The translations under genes were made by a program, and so were the position numbers. A stretch of DNA of 33,165 bases, from the NCBI GenBank assembly GCA_045124495.1, contig JBGVLX010000112.1, forward strand, positions 1 to 33,165, in the 5' to 3' direction. Each line of letters begins with the position of its first letter. Within the stretch, counting starts at the first letter, position 1. This document shows, one piece after another, positions 24,117 through 32,053 of the stretch. The notes below the pieces were generated by a model. The model was given only the letters and a program-made list of their open reading frames with translations. It was not told the DNA's origin and searched no databases. The stretch is from RGIG1668 sp045124495 (GTDB lineage Bacteria > Bacillota > Clostridia > Lachnospirales > Lachnospiraceae).

Positions 24117-25388
24117 TTAATTTAATTCTGCAATTCTAGAAACACCTACATAAATTTCTGATATTTTATACCAGGTAGGATAATCAATAATTCCTGTAAC
24201 AGGAAGATTAAAAATAGTTTGGAACGTGCGAACAGCATTAGCGGTTCCTTCACCAAAGATACCGTCAGATACAACTTTGGGAATCCGTGGATAATCATCA
24301 CTAATTCGGTTTAGTTGTTCCTGAATTTGACGAACTTTATCGCCTCTGGATCCAATGGTTAGATTTTCTCCCGGAAAAGATGCAGGAATTCCGGAAATTT
24401 GTCTGGCTGTATTAATATAAATAGAATCACCATAATAGTACCTTAAAATATCAATGGCGGAATATCCTTGTTCACCAAGATTTTTTGAACCCCATTGGCT
24501 CATCCAGTTAGGGCAGGTGACTCTTTTTCCATCACAATATTGGGTTAATATAGGTTGATTCACGTTAGGTCTTGATAAATAGTTGGAAAAAATACTATCC
24601 ACAAGATAAGAAATATTATCATATACATTTTTTCCATTTATCCATTTATGATCATAAGCAGTGGAACTGGTAATCGTAAAATTATACCCCTTATTTCTAT
24701 ACCATTCAGTATATACACGGTTCAATGTAAAAGACATGATAGCCAATACGTTTGCATAAATGCAGCTTTCCGGCCATGTAGCGTAAATTTCACAGCTTGC
24801 TACGTTTTTAATATAATCTCTATATGGTACATAGTAATTTGCTGCTGAAGAGTCTTCCGGGGCACCATCATGTACCACGATATATTCCGGTATTACTACC
24901 TGAGATAAAACAATTTCTCCGGTTTCTTCCACGGTCTTTATTTCTGCTTCCGGTATTTTAGGTGGATAATATCCATAAAGGGTGTGAGGTCCTATGACAT
25001 AGGGATAACCAGGTCTTCCTAGTGGTCGCATAGATATATTTTGCCAAGAAAAAGTCTTAGGAAGAATTTCTGCTCCGGAAACAACCACCGGCTCATAACC
25101 TTCTAATATTACCCGGACATTATATTCTGAATATGGCTGGTTTTGTAAAGGCTCCTGACTATAAGCAAAGGGCGGGGCTTCTAGTAAGAATTTATCTGTC
25201 TGGCCGCTTTCATTAGTTTTAAATTCCTCTAAAATAACATCAGGTTCTCCGGTAGAAGAAATTTGTACAGTTGCCTCCGGCAATGGTTCATTATTTGTGG
25301 CAGAAGTTACATTTACCTGGAATAAGCCTTGCAAATCCGGAATGTTATCATTATTCATTGGAATATCATAAGGAATAGGTATATCCAT
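24117..25388 (-). CDS. SpoIID-like protein with peptidoglycan-binding domain
   Basis: A 423-residue protein in three parts. An N-terminal beta-sandwich repeat of the Cna-B or carboxypeptidase-regulatory type covers about 20-100. A SpoIID-like region (about 165-335) includes DYIKNVASCEIYATWPES; its Glu aligns with the SpoIID catalytic Glu. A peptidoglycan-binding type 1 domain closes the protein (about 350-415, IGSRGDKVRQIQEQLN). No signal peptide is visible from ATG 25388, which has AAGGGA upstream and is preferred over the first ATG (25442). It may act on cortex or coat peptidoglycan in the mother cell; that is inference. Confidence 0.75.
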   Translation of the reverse strand: MDIPIPYDIPMNNDNIPDLQGLFQVNVTSATNNEPLPEATVQISSTGEPDVILEEFKTNESGQTDKFLLEAPPFAYSQEPLQNQPYSEYNVRVILEGYEPVVVSGAEILPKTFSWQNISMRPLGRPGYPYVIGPHTLYGYYPPKIPEAEIKTVEETGEIVLSQVVIPEYIVVHDGAPEDSSAANYYVPYRDYIKNVASCEIYATWPESCIYANVLAIMSFTLNRVYTEWYRNKGYNFTITSSTAYDHKWINGKNVYDNISYLVDSIFSNYLSRPNVNQPILTQYCDGKRVTCPNWMSQWGSKNLGEQGYSAIDILRYYYGDSIYINTARQISGIPASFPGENLTIGSRGDKVRQIQEQLNRISDDYPRIPKVVSDGIFGEGTANAVRTFQTIFNLPVTGIIDYPTWYKISEIYVGVSRIAELN

Positions 25389-25488
25389 ATTGATTCCCTT
25401 TTTTTTGATAGTATATTCATTAATAAAAAAAAATAGAATCAATGTATCTCTATAATACTAAAAAACAGAATATTTGTTCGAAAAAACA

Positions 25489-25544
25489 TTGACAAACATT
25501 CGTTCGGGTGGTATAGTAATTTTACAAAAAGGAACGTATGTTTG
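25489..25544 (+). promoter_or_regulatory. SOS-controlled promoter of the YneA-like gene
   Basis: A perfect TTGACA (25489-25494) and TATAGT (25512-25517) are 17 bases apart. A LexA box CAAACATTCGTTCG (25493-25506) sits within the spacer. A second box, GGAACGTATGTTTG (25531-25544), lies just after the expected start. LexA binding would occlude polymerase, so the gene should be off until DNA damage. Confidence 0.8.
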
Positions 25545-25562
25545 TTAAAGGAGAGAGAGATT

Positions 25563-25895
25563 ATGAAGAAAAGATTTAGTTTAAAAAAAGCGAAAAAAGG
25601 GGTTCTATGTTTTTCAACGATTAGTTTTATCTTTATTTTAGTACTTTGTTACTTCCTATTTCATTCTAATACAGTTAATGCAAAAGAGAACTCTGATTGT
25701 GTAAAATATTATACGAGTGTTTATATTGAACCGGGAGATACTCTTACTAGCATTGCTAAGAAATATCAGACGGCAGAGTATTCGGATTTATCAGAATATA
25801 TTGAAGAGATAAAGTATGTAAACGATTTGCACTCAGATCATATTACAGCGGGATGTTATATAGTGGTTCCATATTACGCAGAAGCAAAGAAATAA
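25563..25895 (+). CDS. YneA-like SOS cell-division inhibitor (membrane plus LysM)
   Basis: A 110-residue protein with a basic N-terminus, one membrane segment (about 18-35) and an extracellular LysM domain (about 52-105, IEPGDTLTSIAKKYQ ... AGCYIVVPY). This is the architecture of Bacillus YneA, which delays septation during SOS. The frame is open from TTG 25542, but AAAGGAGAG and ATG 25563 give the real start. In Bacillus yneA is next to lexA; here it is 18 kb away, still under LexA boxes. The functional call rests on architecture plus regulation. Confidence 0.75.
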   Translation: MKKRFSLKKAKKGVLCFSTISFIFILVLCYFLFHSNTVNAKENSDCVKYYTSVYIEPGDTLTSIAKKYQTAEYSDLSEYIEEIKYVNDLHSDHITAGCYIVVPYYAEAKK

Positions 25896-25917
25896 AAAAT
25901 ACTATTTTTTCCTTTTT

Positions 25918-25994
25918 GTTTATAACTGTTCAGTGACAGAAGCTTTCTATTGTATGAATCACTTTTATAATTTTATCACTGAATAGTTATAAAC
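25918..25994. repeat. 19-bp inverted repeat beside the tyrosine recombinase gene
   Basis: Arms 25918-25936 and 25976-25994 match at 18 of 19 positions, the other being a G-T pair, and are separated by 39 bases. They begin GTTTATAACT. The repeat lies between the converging yneA-like and recombinase genes. It is not directly followed by a T run in either direction. It could be a weak bidirectional terminator or a recombinase binding site. Confidence 0.65.
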
Positions 25995-26041
25995 GTTCGG
26001 ATATAGCTTTTTTTGATTTAATATGCTGAAGTTTGTATTTT

Positions 26042-27103
26042 TTATTTGTTGTTTTTTTCTCTTAGGGTAACTGCAGAAGAGGCTTGTTTTCTTCGATAAT
26101 CTTCCTGTGCTGCATAATGTTTTCTTGTAGTATTTACATCTTTGTGACCTAACACATCTGCCACTAAATAGATATCACTGGTTTCCTTATATAAATTTGT
26201 ACCATAAGTACTACGAAGCTTATGGGGAGTAATGTGTTTTAATGGAGTAGCAATCGCAGCATATTTTTTTACCAAATTTTCTACAGAACGAACAGAGAGA
26301 CGTTTCATCTGCATAGAAAGGAAAAAAGCTTCTTCATGACCTTCTGCCGGTGACATGGTTTTACGTAGTTCATAATAGTCCATTAGTGCATCATGTACTT
26401 CATAACCAAAATATACAATGACTTCATTTCCACCTTTTCTATGTACCCTGACCCCATCATTGTCAAAGTCAATATCTTTTATATTAATACCTACACATTC
26501 TGATACACGGAGTCCTGTGCCAAGTAATAGTGTCATAAGGGCAAGATCACGAATTTTATTTTTATTATGGTATTCTTTTTGCTTTTCCGTAAGTTTTGTG
26601 CCATCTTCCACTTCATCAAGTAAAATTGCAACTTCATCGTAATCGAGACGTATAATTTCCTTGGTATGTTTTTTAGGAGTTGTCACCTGGCTTGGAGGAT
26701 TTTGCTGAATTAATTTATGTTTATAGAAATAATTAAAAAATGTACGGACAGAAGCTAGTTTTCTCATGATTCCGGCTTCTGCATTGGTAATATTCCGTCC
26801 TTCTTTTTCATACAACTTTAAATAATCAATATAGTTTTCAATGTCAAAAGAATCGATTAGATTTAAATCATCTAAAGTAATTTGACCTATTTTATCATAA
26901 TTAATCTTTGGATGTTCTAATAAAAGATACTGAAAAAATAAACGAATATCATAGCCATATGCAATTCTGGTTCTAGAGGACGTCCGATATTCAATACCAC
27001 GGAAAAATTGTTGACAAAATCGTGGTAACTCATCCAAAACATTATTTAATTTTCTTTGATTTTCAATATTAATCTGTTCTTGATAATTTGGATTATTTTT
27101 CAT
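26042..27103 (-). CDS. XerC/D-type tyrosine recombinase
   Basis: A 353-residue recombinase. The N-terminal SAM-like core-binding domain covers about 30-140. The catalytic residues are Arg199 (GTGLRVSE), Lys223 (HRKGGN), His294 and Arg297 (HKLRSTYG), His320 (LGHKDV) and Tyr330 (TRKHYAA). XerC/D resolve chromosome dimers at dif; relatives integrate mobile elements. No phage or conjugation genes flank it, so a chromosomal housekeeping role is more likely. It follows the TtcA-like gene by 41 bases in the same direction; AGAGG supports the ATG. Confidence 0.9.
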   Translation of the reverse strand: MKNNPNYQEQINIENQRKLNNVLDELPRFCQQFFRGIEYRTSSRTRIAYGYDIRLFFQYLLLEHPKINYDKIGQITLDDLNLIDSFDIENYIDYLKLYEKEGRNITNAEAGIMRKLASVRTFFNYFYKHKLIQQNPPSQVTTPKKHTKEIIRLDYDEVAILLDEVEDGTKLTEKQKEYHNKNKIRDLALMTLLLGTGLRVSECVGINIKDIDFDNDGVRVHRKGGNEVIVYFGYEVHDALMDYYELRKTMSPAEGHEEAFFLSMQMKRLSVRSVENLVKKYAAIATPLKHITPHKLRSTYGTNLYKETSDIYLVADVLGHKDVNTTRKHYAAQEDYRRKQASSAVTLREKNNK

Positions 27104-27144
27104 CTGTGATACCTCTCTTATATTAGATGGAATAAGTGTTGTAG

Positions 27145-27894
27145 TTATTTTTTTTGAATTCCCCTAGGATTTTCATTACGTATCGGCCAACCAGATAAAT
27201 TTCCATTTAAAATGGCAGTAAAAATTCGCTCTTGAAGTCTAGGTTCCTGAAGTGATAATTCTTTAATTACTTTCTTAATATACTCACGTTTTGTATGGCC
27301 ATCTACCGGACAGGAAGATTTTAATACCGGAAGATTATGCTCAGAGGAAAAATGTATTACTTGTCCTTCTGTTACATAAATCAGAGGGCGGATTAAAGTT
27401 ATCTGGCTACGATCCCAATAAGTCATAGGAGAGCAGGAATGAATTCTTCCTTCATAAAATAATGACATTAAAAAAGTTTCTATCATATCATCTTTATGAT
27501 GGGCAAAGGCTACTTTATTAAAACTTAACTCCTTGGCTTTTTGATTTAATGCACCTTTTCTCATTTTTGCACATAATGAACATGGATTTGATTCTTTTCT
27601 GTCTTCAAAAATAATCTTTGCAATATCCGTTGATACAACATGATATTCTACATTTAGTTCTTCACATAGTTGTGCAATTTTTTGTAAGTCAATATTTTGA
27701 AATCCAAGGTCTACTGTAATAGCACATAAGTCAAATTTTTTTGGATAAAAACGTTGCAAATGAGAAAGGGCATATAGTAATGTTAATGAATCTTTACCAC
27801 CGGAAATTCCTATTGCAATTTTGTCCCCATCCTGAATCATATTATATTCATCAATTGCCTGACGTGTTAAACTTAATAATTGTTGTAATTTCAT
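27145..27894 (-). CDS. TtcA-like PP-loop tRNA thiolation protein, copy 2
   Basis: A 249-residue PP-loop ATPase: SGGKDS at 31-36, CSLC (Cys105, Cys108) and a third C-terminal cysteine (Cys195, in KSSCPVDGH), matching the three-cysteine cluster of TtcA-type enzymes. HHKDDMIET is the second nucleotide motif. The start at ATG 27894 is chosen because TGGAGG lies five bases upstream; the frame is open four codons further. It is likely cotranscribed with the recombinase. It is clearly diverged from copy 1 at 21069, implying a different tRNA site or substrate. Confidence 0.82.
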   Translation of the reverse strand: MKLQQLLSLTRQAIDEYNMIQDGDKIAIGISGGKDSLTLLYALSHLQRFYPKKFDLCAITVDLGFQNIDLQKIAQLCEELNVEYHVVSTDIAKIIFEDRKESNPCSLCAKMRKGALNQKAKELSFNKVAFAHHKDDMIETFLMSLFYEGRIHSCSPMTYWDRSQITLIRPLIYVTEGQVIHFSSEHNLPVLKSSCPVDGHTKREYIKKVIKELSLQEPRLQERIFTAILNGNLSGWPIRNENPRGIQKK

Positions 27895-28087
27895 ACTTGC
27901 CTCCACATATAGATTTATGATTTTTTATCGTGAATCTTCAAGAATTTTCGTGTTTCGCGAAGTTTTATTTTAGTATATCATTTTTTGTTTTTTTTGAAAA
28001 TACTTTTGAGAAAAACTAAAATGCAACTAAAATGAAAAAACAGACAAGCTAAAATAAAAATGATAGATGAAAAATAAATAAAAATAC

Positions 28088-28116
28088 TTGACAAAAAAAC
28101 TTTTTTCGGATAACAT
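28088..28116 (+). promoter_or_regulatory. Promoter of the thioester adhesin gene
   Basis: A perfect TTGACA (28088-28093), a 17-base spacer and TAACAT (28111-28116). The expected start near 28123 gives a leader of about 50 bases, ending in AAGGAG (28160-28165). The upstream 27907-28087 is a very AT-rich divergent region with no gene. Confidence 0.65.
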
Positions 28117-28171
28117 ATTATGCATAAATCACTTTTTATCCTTTGATGATGGGCATTCGAAGGAGATCTAT

Positions 28172-29983
28172 ATGAATCATGATAAAAGAAAAACTAATTT
28201 AGTAAGAAAAATCGTTCACGTTTCAGTGATAATATCTTTGATTATCAGTATTTTGGTTTTTGGTTTTGAAAAGCAACCAGAGATAAAAGCAGCATCCTAT
28301 GGTGTAGATTATTTTGTTTTTACAAGCGATGAATATGAAAATCCCTATATCGGAAATATTCAAAATAACAGTATTAAGTTTTTAAATGGTAAAATGGCAT
28401 ATTGTCTACAATCAGGAAAAGATTTAAAAAAGGGAGTAAATTATACTCTGAAAGAAGATTTAAATTGGTCTTTAGAGAGTAAAGAATTACTGGCATATGT
28501 TTTATATTATGGCTATCAGGAATATCATGGAACATCAGCGGAATTATACTCTGATGAAGAATTGTCACATTATTTAGCAACACAGTTATTAGTCTGGCAA
28601 TTAGAATATAATAGTTTCTACGATACAAAACTAAAAGAGTCTTTATTAGAACATTATTCTGATTTAAAAACCATCAGAGGAGTCCAAATTGGACCTAAAA
28701 TTATTGAATATTACAATGACATATGGACAAAGGCAGATATTGCGTTAAATGGTGGAACCCCAAGTTTTACATCCGACTCGGATTATATTGCATCTTTGAA
28801 TGGATATATTATGGAATATAATGATGAAAAAGAGGGGTTTTATTTAGAAATAGAAGATACAAACCACTATTTAGATAATTATCAGGTGATAGAACATAAC
28901 GGTCTTGATGTCAATATTATAGGAGATAAGATTACTATTTTTAGTAAAGAAGAGATAATAGAAGATAAGGGCATCATTTTGCAGAATCCATATTTTTCTA
29001 AAGGAATGGATCCGGTAATTTGGACTTGTAACGATCTAGCATACCAGAATCTTGCGAATGGAGATGGGGTTATTGATATCAGTAAAATGCAGTACATATA
29101 TGTAAGAACAGGAGATGCTCCAGAGCCAGAAGAAGACACTCCAAGCACAGATGAGGACAATCCGGAAGATGATACTCCAAACACAGACGAGGACAATCCA
29201 GAACCGCAAGATGATACTCCAAGCACAGATGAAGATACTCCGGAACCGGAAGATGGTACTCCAAGTACAGGGGAAGATACCCCGGAACCGGAAGATGGTA
29301 CTCCAAGTACAGATGAAGATACTCCGGAACCGGAAGATGGTACTCCAAGTACAGAGGAGAATAATCCAGAACCGGAAGATGGTACTCCAAGTACAGAGGA
29401 GGACAATCCAGAACCGGAAGATGATATTCCAAGTACAGAGGAGGACAATCCGGAACCGGAGGATGATATTCCAAGTACAGAGGAAGATAACTCGGAACCG
29501 GAAAAAAACATAACTACTGAATTAAATCCTGGCGAATCAGTTGAAACCCCAAACAGTACGAAAGATATATATATTGATGAGGAATATCAGTATAATAATA
29601 GTGAAGACAACTTGCCAGAAGGTAGAATTATAATAGAAAAAATAGATGGCGATACAAAGGAAACCTTATCTGGAGTCAAATTTAAAATATCAAATTATGA
29701 TAATTCCTTTTCTATTCTAAGAGAAACGGATGAAAATGGCATCATAGACATTACTTTACCATATGATAACTATTATTTACAAGAGATTTCCGCATCACCT
29801 GGTTATGCAACTAATAATGAAAAAATTAGTTTTCGTATTGCAAATGAAATACCATTGGTGTTTCAAATTAAGAATTCAAAAGTGCCTCAGCTTGGAATGA
29901 ATTTTTCAGTAAGAAATATTGGATTTACAGGACTTTTAATATTCTTGTTTGTATTTCTTTTTAGGGAAATAAAAAAAAGATAA
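28172..29983 (+). CDS. Thioester-domain surface adhesin with Pro/acid repeats
   Basis: A 603-residue surface protein with a signal peptide (about 1-41). The thioester domain follows, with Cys78 (AYCLQSG) and Gln138 (ATQLLVW, a TQxA-like motif). In this family the two residues form an internal thioester that binds host or neighbour surfaces covalently. Nine Pro/Glu/Asp-rich 14-residue repeats (about 317-444) form a stalk. A SpaA/Cna-B-like domain (about 488-565) is next, then VPQLG (571-575), a membrane helix and a basic tail. There is no standard LPXTG. AAGGAG sets the start at ATG 28172. A sortase follows 80 bases later. Confidence 0.8.
   Translation: MNHDKRKTNLVRKIVHVSVIISLIISILVFGFEKQPEIKAASYGVDYFVFTSDEYENPYIGNIQNNSIKFLNGKMAYCLQSGKDLKKGVNYTLKEDLNWSLESKELLAYVLYYGYQEYHGTSAELYSDEELSHYLATQLLVWQLEYNSFYDTKLKESLLEHYSDLKTIRGVQIGPKIIEYYNDIWTKADIALNGGTPSFTSDSDYIASLNGYIMEYNDEKEGFYLEIEDTNHYLDNYQVIEHNGLDVNIIGDKITIFSKEEIIEDKGIILQNPYFSKGMDPVIWTCNDLAYQNLANGDGVIDISKMQYIYVRTGDAPEPEEDTPSTDEDNPEDDTPNTDEDNPEPQDDTPSTDEDTPEPEDGTPSTGEDTPEPEDGTPSTDEDTPEPEDGTPSTEENNPEPEDGTPSTEEDNPEPEDDIPSTEEDNPEPEDDIPSTEEDNSEPEKNITTELNPGESVETPNSTKDIYIDEEYQYNNSEDNLPEGRIIIEKIDGDTKETLSGVKFKISNYDNSFSILRETDENGIIDITLPYDNYYLQEISASPGYATNNEKISFRIANEIPLVFQIKNSKVPQLGMNFSVRNIGFTGLLIFLFVFLFREIKKR
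29119..29510 (+). repeat. Nine 42-base coding repeats in the adhesin stalk
   Basis: Nine near-identical units, mostly 42 bases, encode variants of PEPEDGTPSTDEDT. Units drift gradually from left (DTPSTDED) through the middle (GTPSTDED) to right (DIPSTEED), as expected of slippage and unequal exchange. The reading frame is kept throughout. The repeats also create long open frames on the opposite strand that are not genes. Confidence 0.85.
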
Positions 29984-30063
29984 AAAGCAAATGATGTTCA
30001 ACCATAGAAACAAGTATGATACAAGGATAGTGAAAAAATAGGAGAATAGGCAGGATAAAGTGA

Positions 30064-30831
30064 ATGAAAATTTTAAAAAGGAAAATTGTATCAATATACA
30101 TCATATCATTTACAATTATTGCGTGCATTTTTGGTATCATATTCATTAAATTAAAAGTGCTGGAAAATGTAAAGTTAACAGAAAAAGATGAAATAGCAAA
30201 ATATAGAACAACATGTTTACTGTTTGAAGAAAATTACGATGATGTTATGTCTACTGACGATTTGGTAGACATAACAAATTTACAGTCAACTTTATCTGGA
30301 ATGGCAAAAAAAATGATATCGGGTGAAGTTTATTGTAGTAATTTAGTAGAAGAAACAGAATATAATAAAGAAATCACGCCTTCCGAATCAAAGGAAGAAA
30401 TCACGCCTTCCGGATCAACGGAAGTACAAATACAGCAGGAAATTGATTGTATTTTAAAGATACCTTCCATAAACCTTGAAAAACCAATATATAATAAAAA
30501 CACAACTACATACTTGGAAAAATATTACTTAGTAACTGCATATGATAATATGAATTTTAAGGAAGGTGGAACCTATATTATCTACGGTCATAATAGTTAT
30601 GTTGAAAATGTTTCTTTTCAGAAATTGCCTAGAATTAAATTAAACGATACAGTCATAATCGAATATCAAAATAAAGATTATGAATTCGTGGTTACAGAGA
30701 TTCAAACGGCAAATACTGAGCAAATCTCAGATTATTTTATTCAGGCTGAAAACAAAATTGTTTTAGTGGCTTGTACAAATCAATCAACGAAAACAAATCC
30801 AGAATATTTGGTAGTTGTTGCAAACAGTTGA
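30064..30831 (+). CDS. Sortase with unusual active site
   Basis: A 255-residue protein with one N-terminal membrane segment (about 8-30), a linker of about 100 residues and a sortase domain from about 128. His176 (IIYGHNSYV) and Cys237 (IVLVACTNQ) are the catalytic pair. The usual TLxTC is VLVAC. No arginine follows the cysteine: the strand after it reads NPEYLVVVANS, where families have Arg. The linker has a duplicated 27-base unit (30370-30396, 30397-30423). Its neighbour, the adhesin, is the likely substrate. Class B-like by motif; activity is not certain. Confidence 0.75.
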   Translation: MKILKRKIVSIYIISFTIIACIFGIIFIKLKVLENVKLTEKDEIAKYRTTCLLFEENYDDVMSTDDLVDITNLQSTLSGMAKKMISGEVYCSNLVEETEYNKEITPSESKEEITPSGSTEVQIQQEIDCILKIPSINLEKPIYNKNTTTYLEKYYLVTAYDNMNFKEGGTYIIYGHNSYVENVSFQKLPRIKLNDTVIIEYQNKDYEFVVTEIQTANTEQISDYFIQAENKIVLVACTNQSTKTNPEYLVVVANS

Positions 30832-31063
30832 AATATAAAGTAGCTTTAGGTTGCAATGAAACAGGGTGTAATTTTTTTTATTTAAAATATAAAATATATT
30901 TGATTAGGATGAAGTAGATTGTAATTTTTATGTTCAATAAAAATATGTTTTGGTTGTATATTGAAAGTATCTATGATATATAAGAAATTGAGTGAATAAA
31001 TAAGATTGAAGAAGAGATATGCAATTATTCGCAAAATGCAAGTTTAACGAATAGTTGTGCGAG
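30832..31063. other. AT-rich intergenic region after the sortase gene
   Basis: Together with the terminator and repeats that follow, this makes 366 bases without a gene. Most is AT-rich with no ORF or promoter that I trust. Near its end, bases about 31022-31031 and 31048-31057 form an inverted repeat with a CAATTATTCG core (nine of ten matching), just before the terminator. Confidence 0.5.
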
Positions 31064-31109
31064 AAAGAATAAGAAACCCAACTAACTTAAGGTTCCTTAT
31101 TCTTTTTTT
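31064..31109 (+). terminator. Intrinsic terminator after the adhesin-sortase operon
   Basis: AAAGAATAAG (31064-31073) pairs with CTTATTCTTT (31096-31105), extended inside by ACC/GGT, and a T run continues to 31109. It lies 233 bases after the sortase stop and faces the converging kinase-like gene. The right arm is duplicated at 31152-31161. Confidence 0.8.
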
Positions 31110-31200
31110 AATTTACAACATATATATTAAATTGTCTCAAATTTTATGTTTCTTATTCTTTCTTAATATAAACATATGTATTAAATTGTCTCAAATTTTA
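31096..31200. repeat. Tandem duplication covering the terminator arm and a gene end
   Basis: Units 31096-31146 and 31152-31200 are about 85-90% identical. Both start CTTATTCTTT and end ATTAAATTGTCTCAAATTTTA. The second unit contains the stop codon of the minus-strand cytidylate-kinase-like gene; the first supplies the right arm of the terminator. Confidence 0.75.
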
Positions 31201-31806
31201 TAATTCCAATGCATGTTTTATGATATCTACAGAACCTTCCAGACCAAAGATTCCACTGTCAATACATAAATGATAACTTTTTAAGTCTCCCCAACGTTTT
31301 GTAGAATAATAATTATAATAACTTGCACGCTGTTTATCTGTTTTTGAAATCAAATCCTTTGCTTTTTCTTTTGAAATACCATTGCGTTTCATAATTGTTT
31401 GAATACGTTGTTCGAGTTCGGCATAAATAAAAACTGACAACAAATTAGAATACTCAGATAAAGCATAATCTGCACATCTTCCTACAATAACACAAGGCCC
31501 CTTACTTGCGATATCTTTTATGGCATCAAACGAGGCTAAAAACACCTTATGGTTAAGTGGCATATCAAATGAATTGTGAAACCCTATGGAATAAGGATCC
31601 ATAACTAAGGAATATAAAAAACTGTTAGTTGGTTTTTCATCAAAACTCTCAAATAGTTCTTCACATATTCCGCTTTTTTTGGCTGCTTCTTTTAGAATCT
31701 CTTTATCATAAAAAGGGATTCCTAAATCATCTGCTAATTTTTTTCCTATTTGTCTTCCCATGCTTCCATATTGTCGACCAATGGTTATTATTTTATTTGT
31801 ACCCAT
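31198..31806 (-). CDS. Cytidylate kinase-like protein
   Basis: A 202-residue protein of the cytidylate-kinase-like (Cytidylate_kin2) family. It begins MGTNKIITIGRQYGSMGRQIG, where a degenerate P-loop GRQYGSMGR replaces GxxGxGK. Other family motifs are PFYDKEIL, CVIVGRCADYAL and KTDKQRASYYNYY. These proteins are common in Clostridia, but their phosphoryl acceptor is not settled. GGGAGG lies ten bases before the ATG. The gene converges on the adhesin-sortase operon; a tandem duplication includes its stop codon. Confidence 0.85.
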   Translation of the reverse strand: MGTNKIITIGRQYGSMGRQIGKKLADDLGIPFYDKEILKEAAKKSGICEELFESFDEKPTNSFLYSLVMDPYSIGFHNSFDMPLNHKVFLASFDAIKDIASKGPCVIVGRCADYALSEYSNLLSVFIYAELEQRIQTIMKRNGISKEKAKDLISKTDKQRASYYNYYSTKRWGDLKSYHLCIDSGIFGLEGSVDIIKHALEL

Positions 31807-32053
31807 AATATAACCTCCCTAAGTATAATGAAATATTTAGAATAACTTTTAATAAACAGATTTCTTATTGTTATTAAATCTATATTAACATAAAAATAGG
31901 GAATTGTATAGACAAAACAAAAAATAATACACAAATAATGCACAAAACATCCTGATTCGATGAATGAAAATAATAATGAAAATCAGTCGTAACCAACCAC
32001 CAGTTTTTTATATTTCTTTGTTATGGAACCCTTATTCCATAGGCCAGACACAA

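Noticed and set aside
26042..27103. Prophage or integrative element marked by the tyrosine recombinase
   Set aside because: No phage structural, replication, conjugation or excisionase genes flank it, and the tRNA-Glu 2.7 kb away has no visible partial duplication as an attachment site.
21069..27894. Composite transposon suggested by two TtcA-like genes in one region
   Set aside because: They are diverged paralogs in opposite orientation with different neighbours, and no transposase or terminal repeats flank them.
29119..29510. CRISPR-like array
   Set aside because: Units are contiguous, in frame and without unique spacers; they encode the adhesin stalk.
28882..29511. Long open frame (209 codons) opposite the adhesin, rich in Ser/Gly
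   Set aside because: It exists only because the 42-base repeats on the plus strand stay open in other frames; it is low-complexity and lacks a ribosome site.
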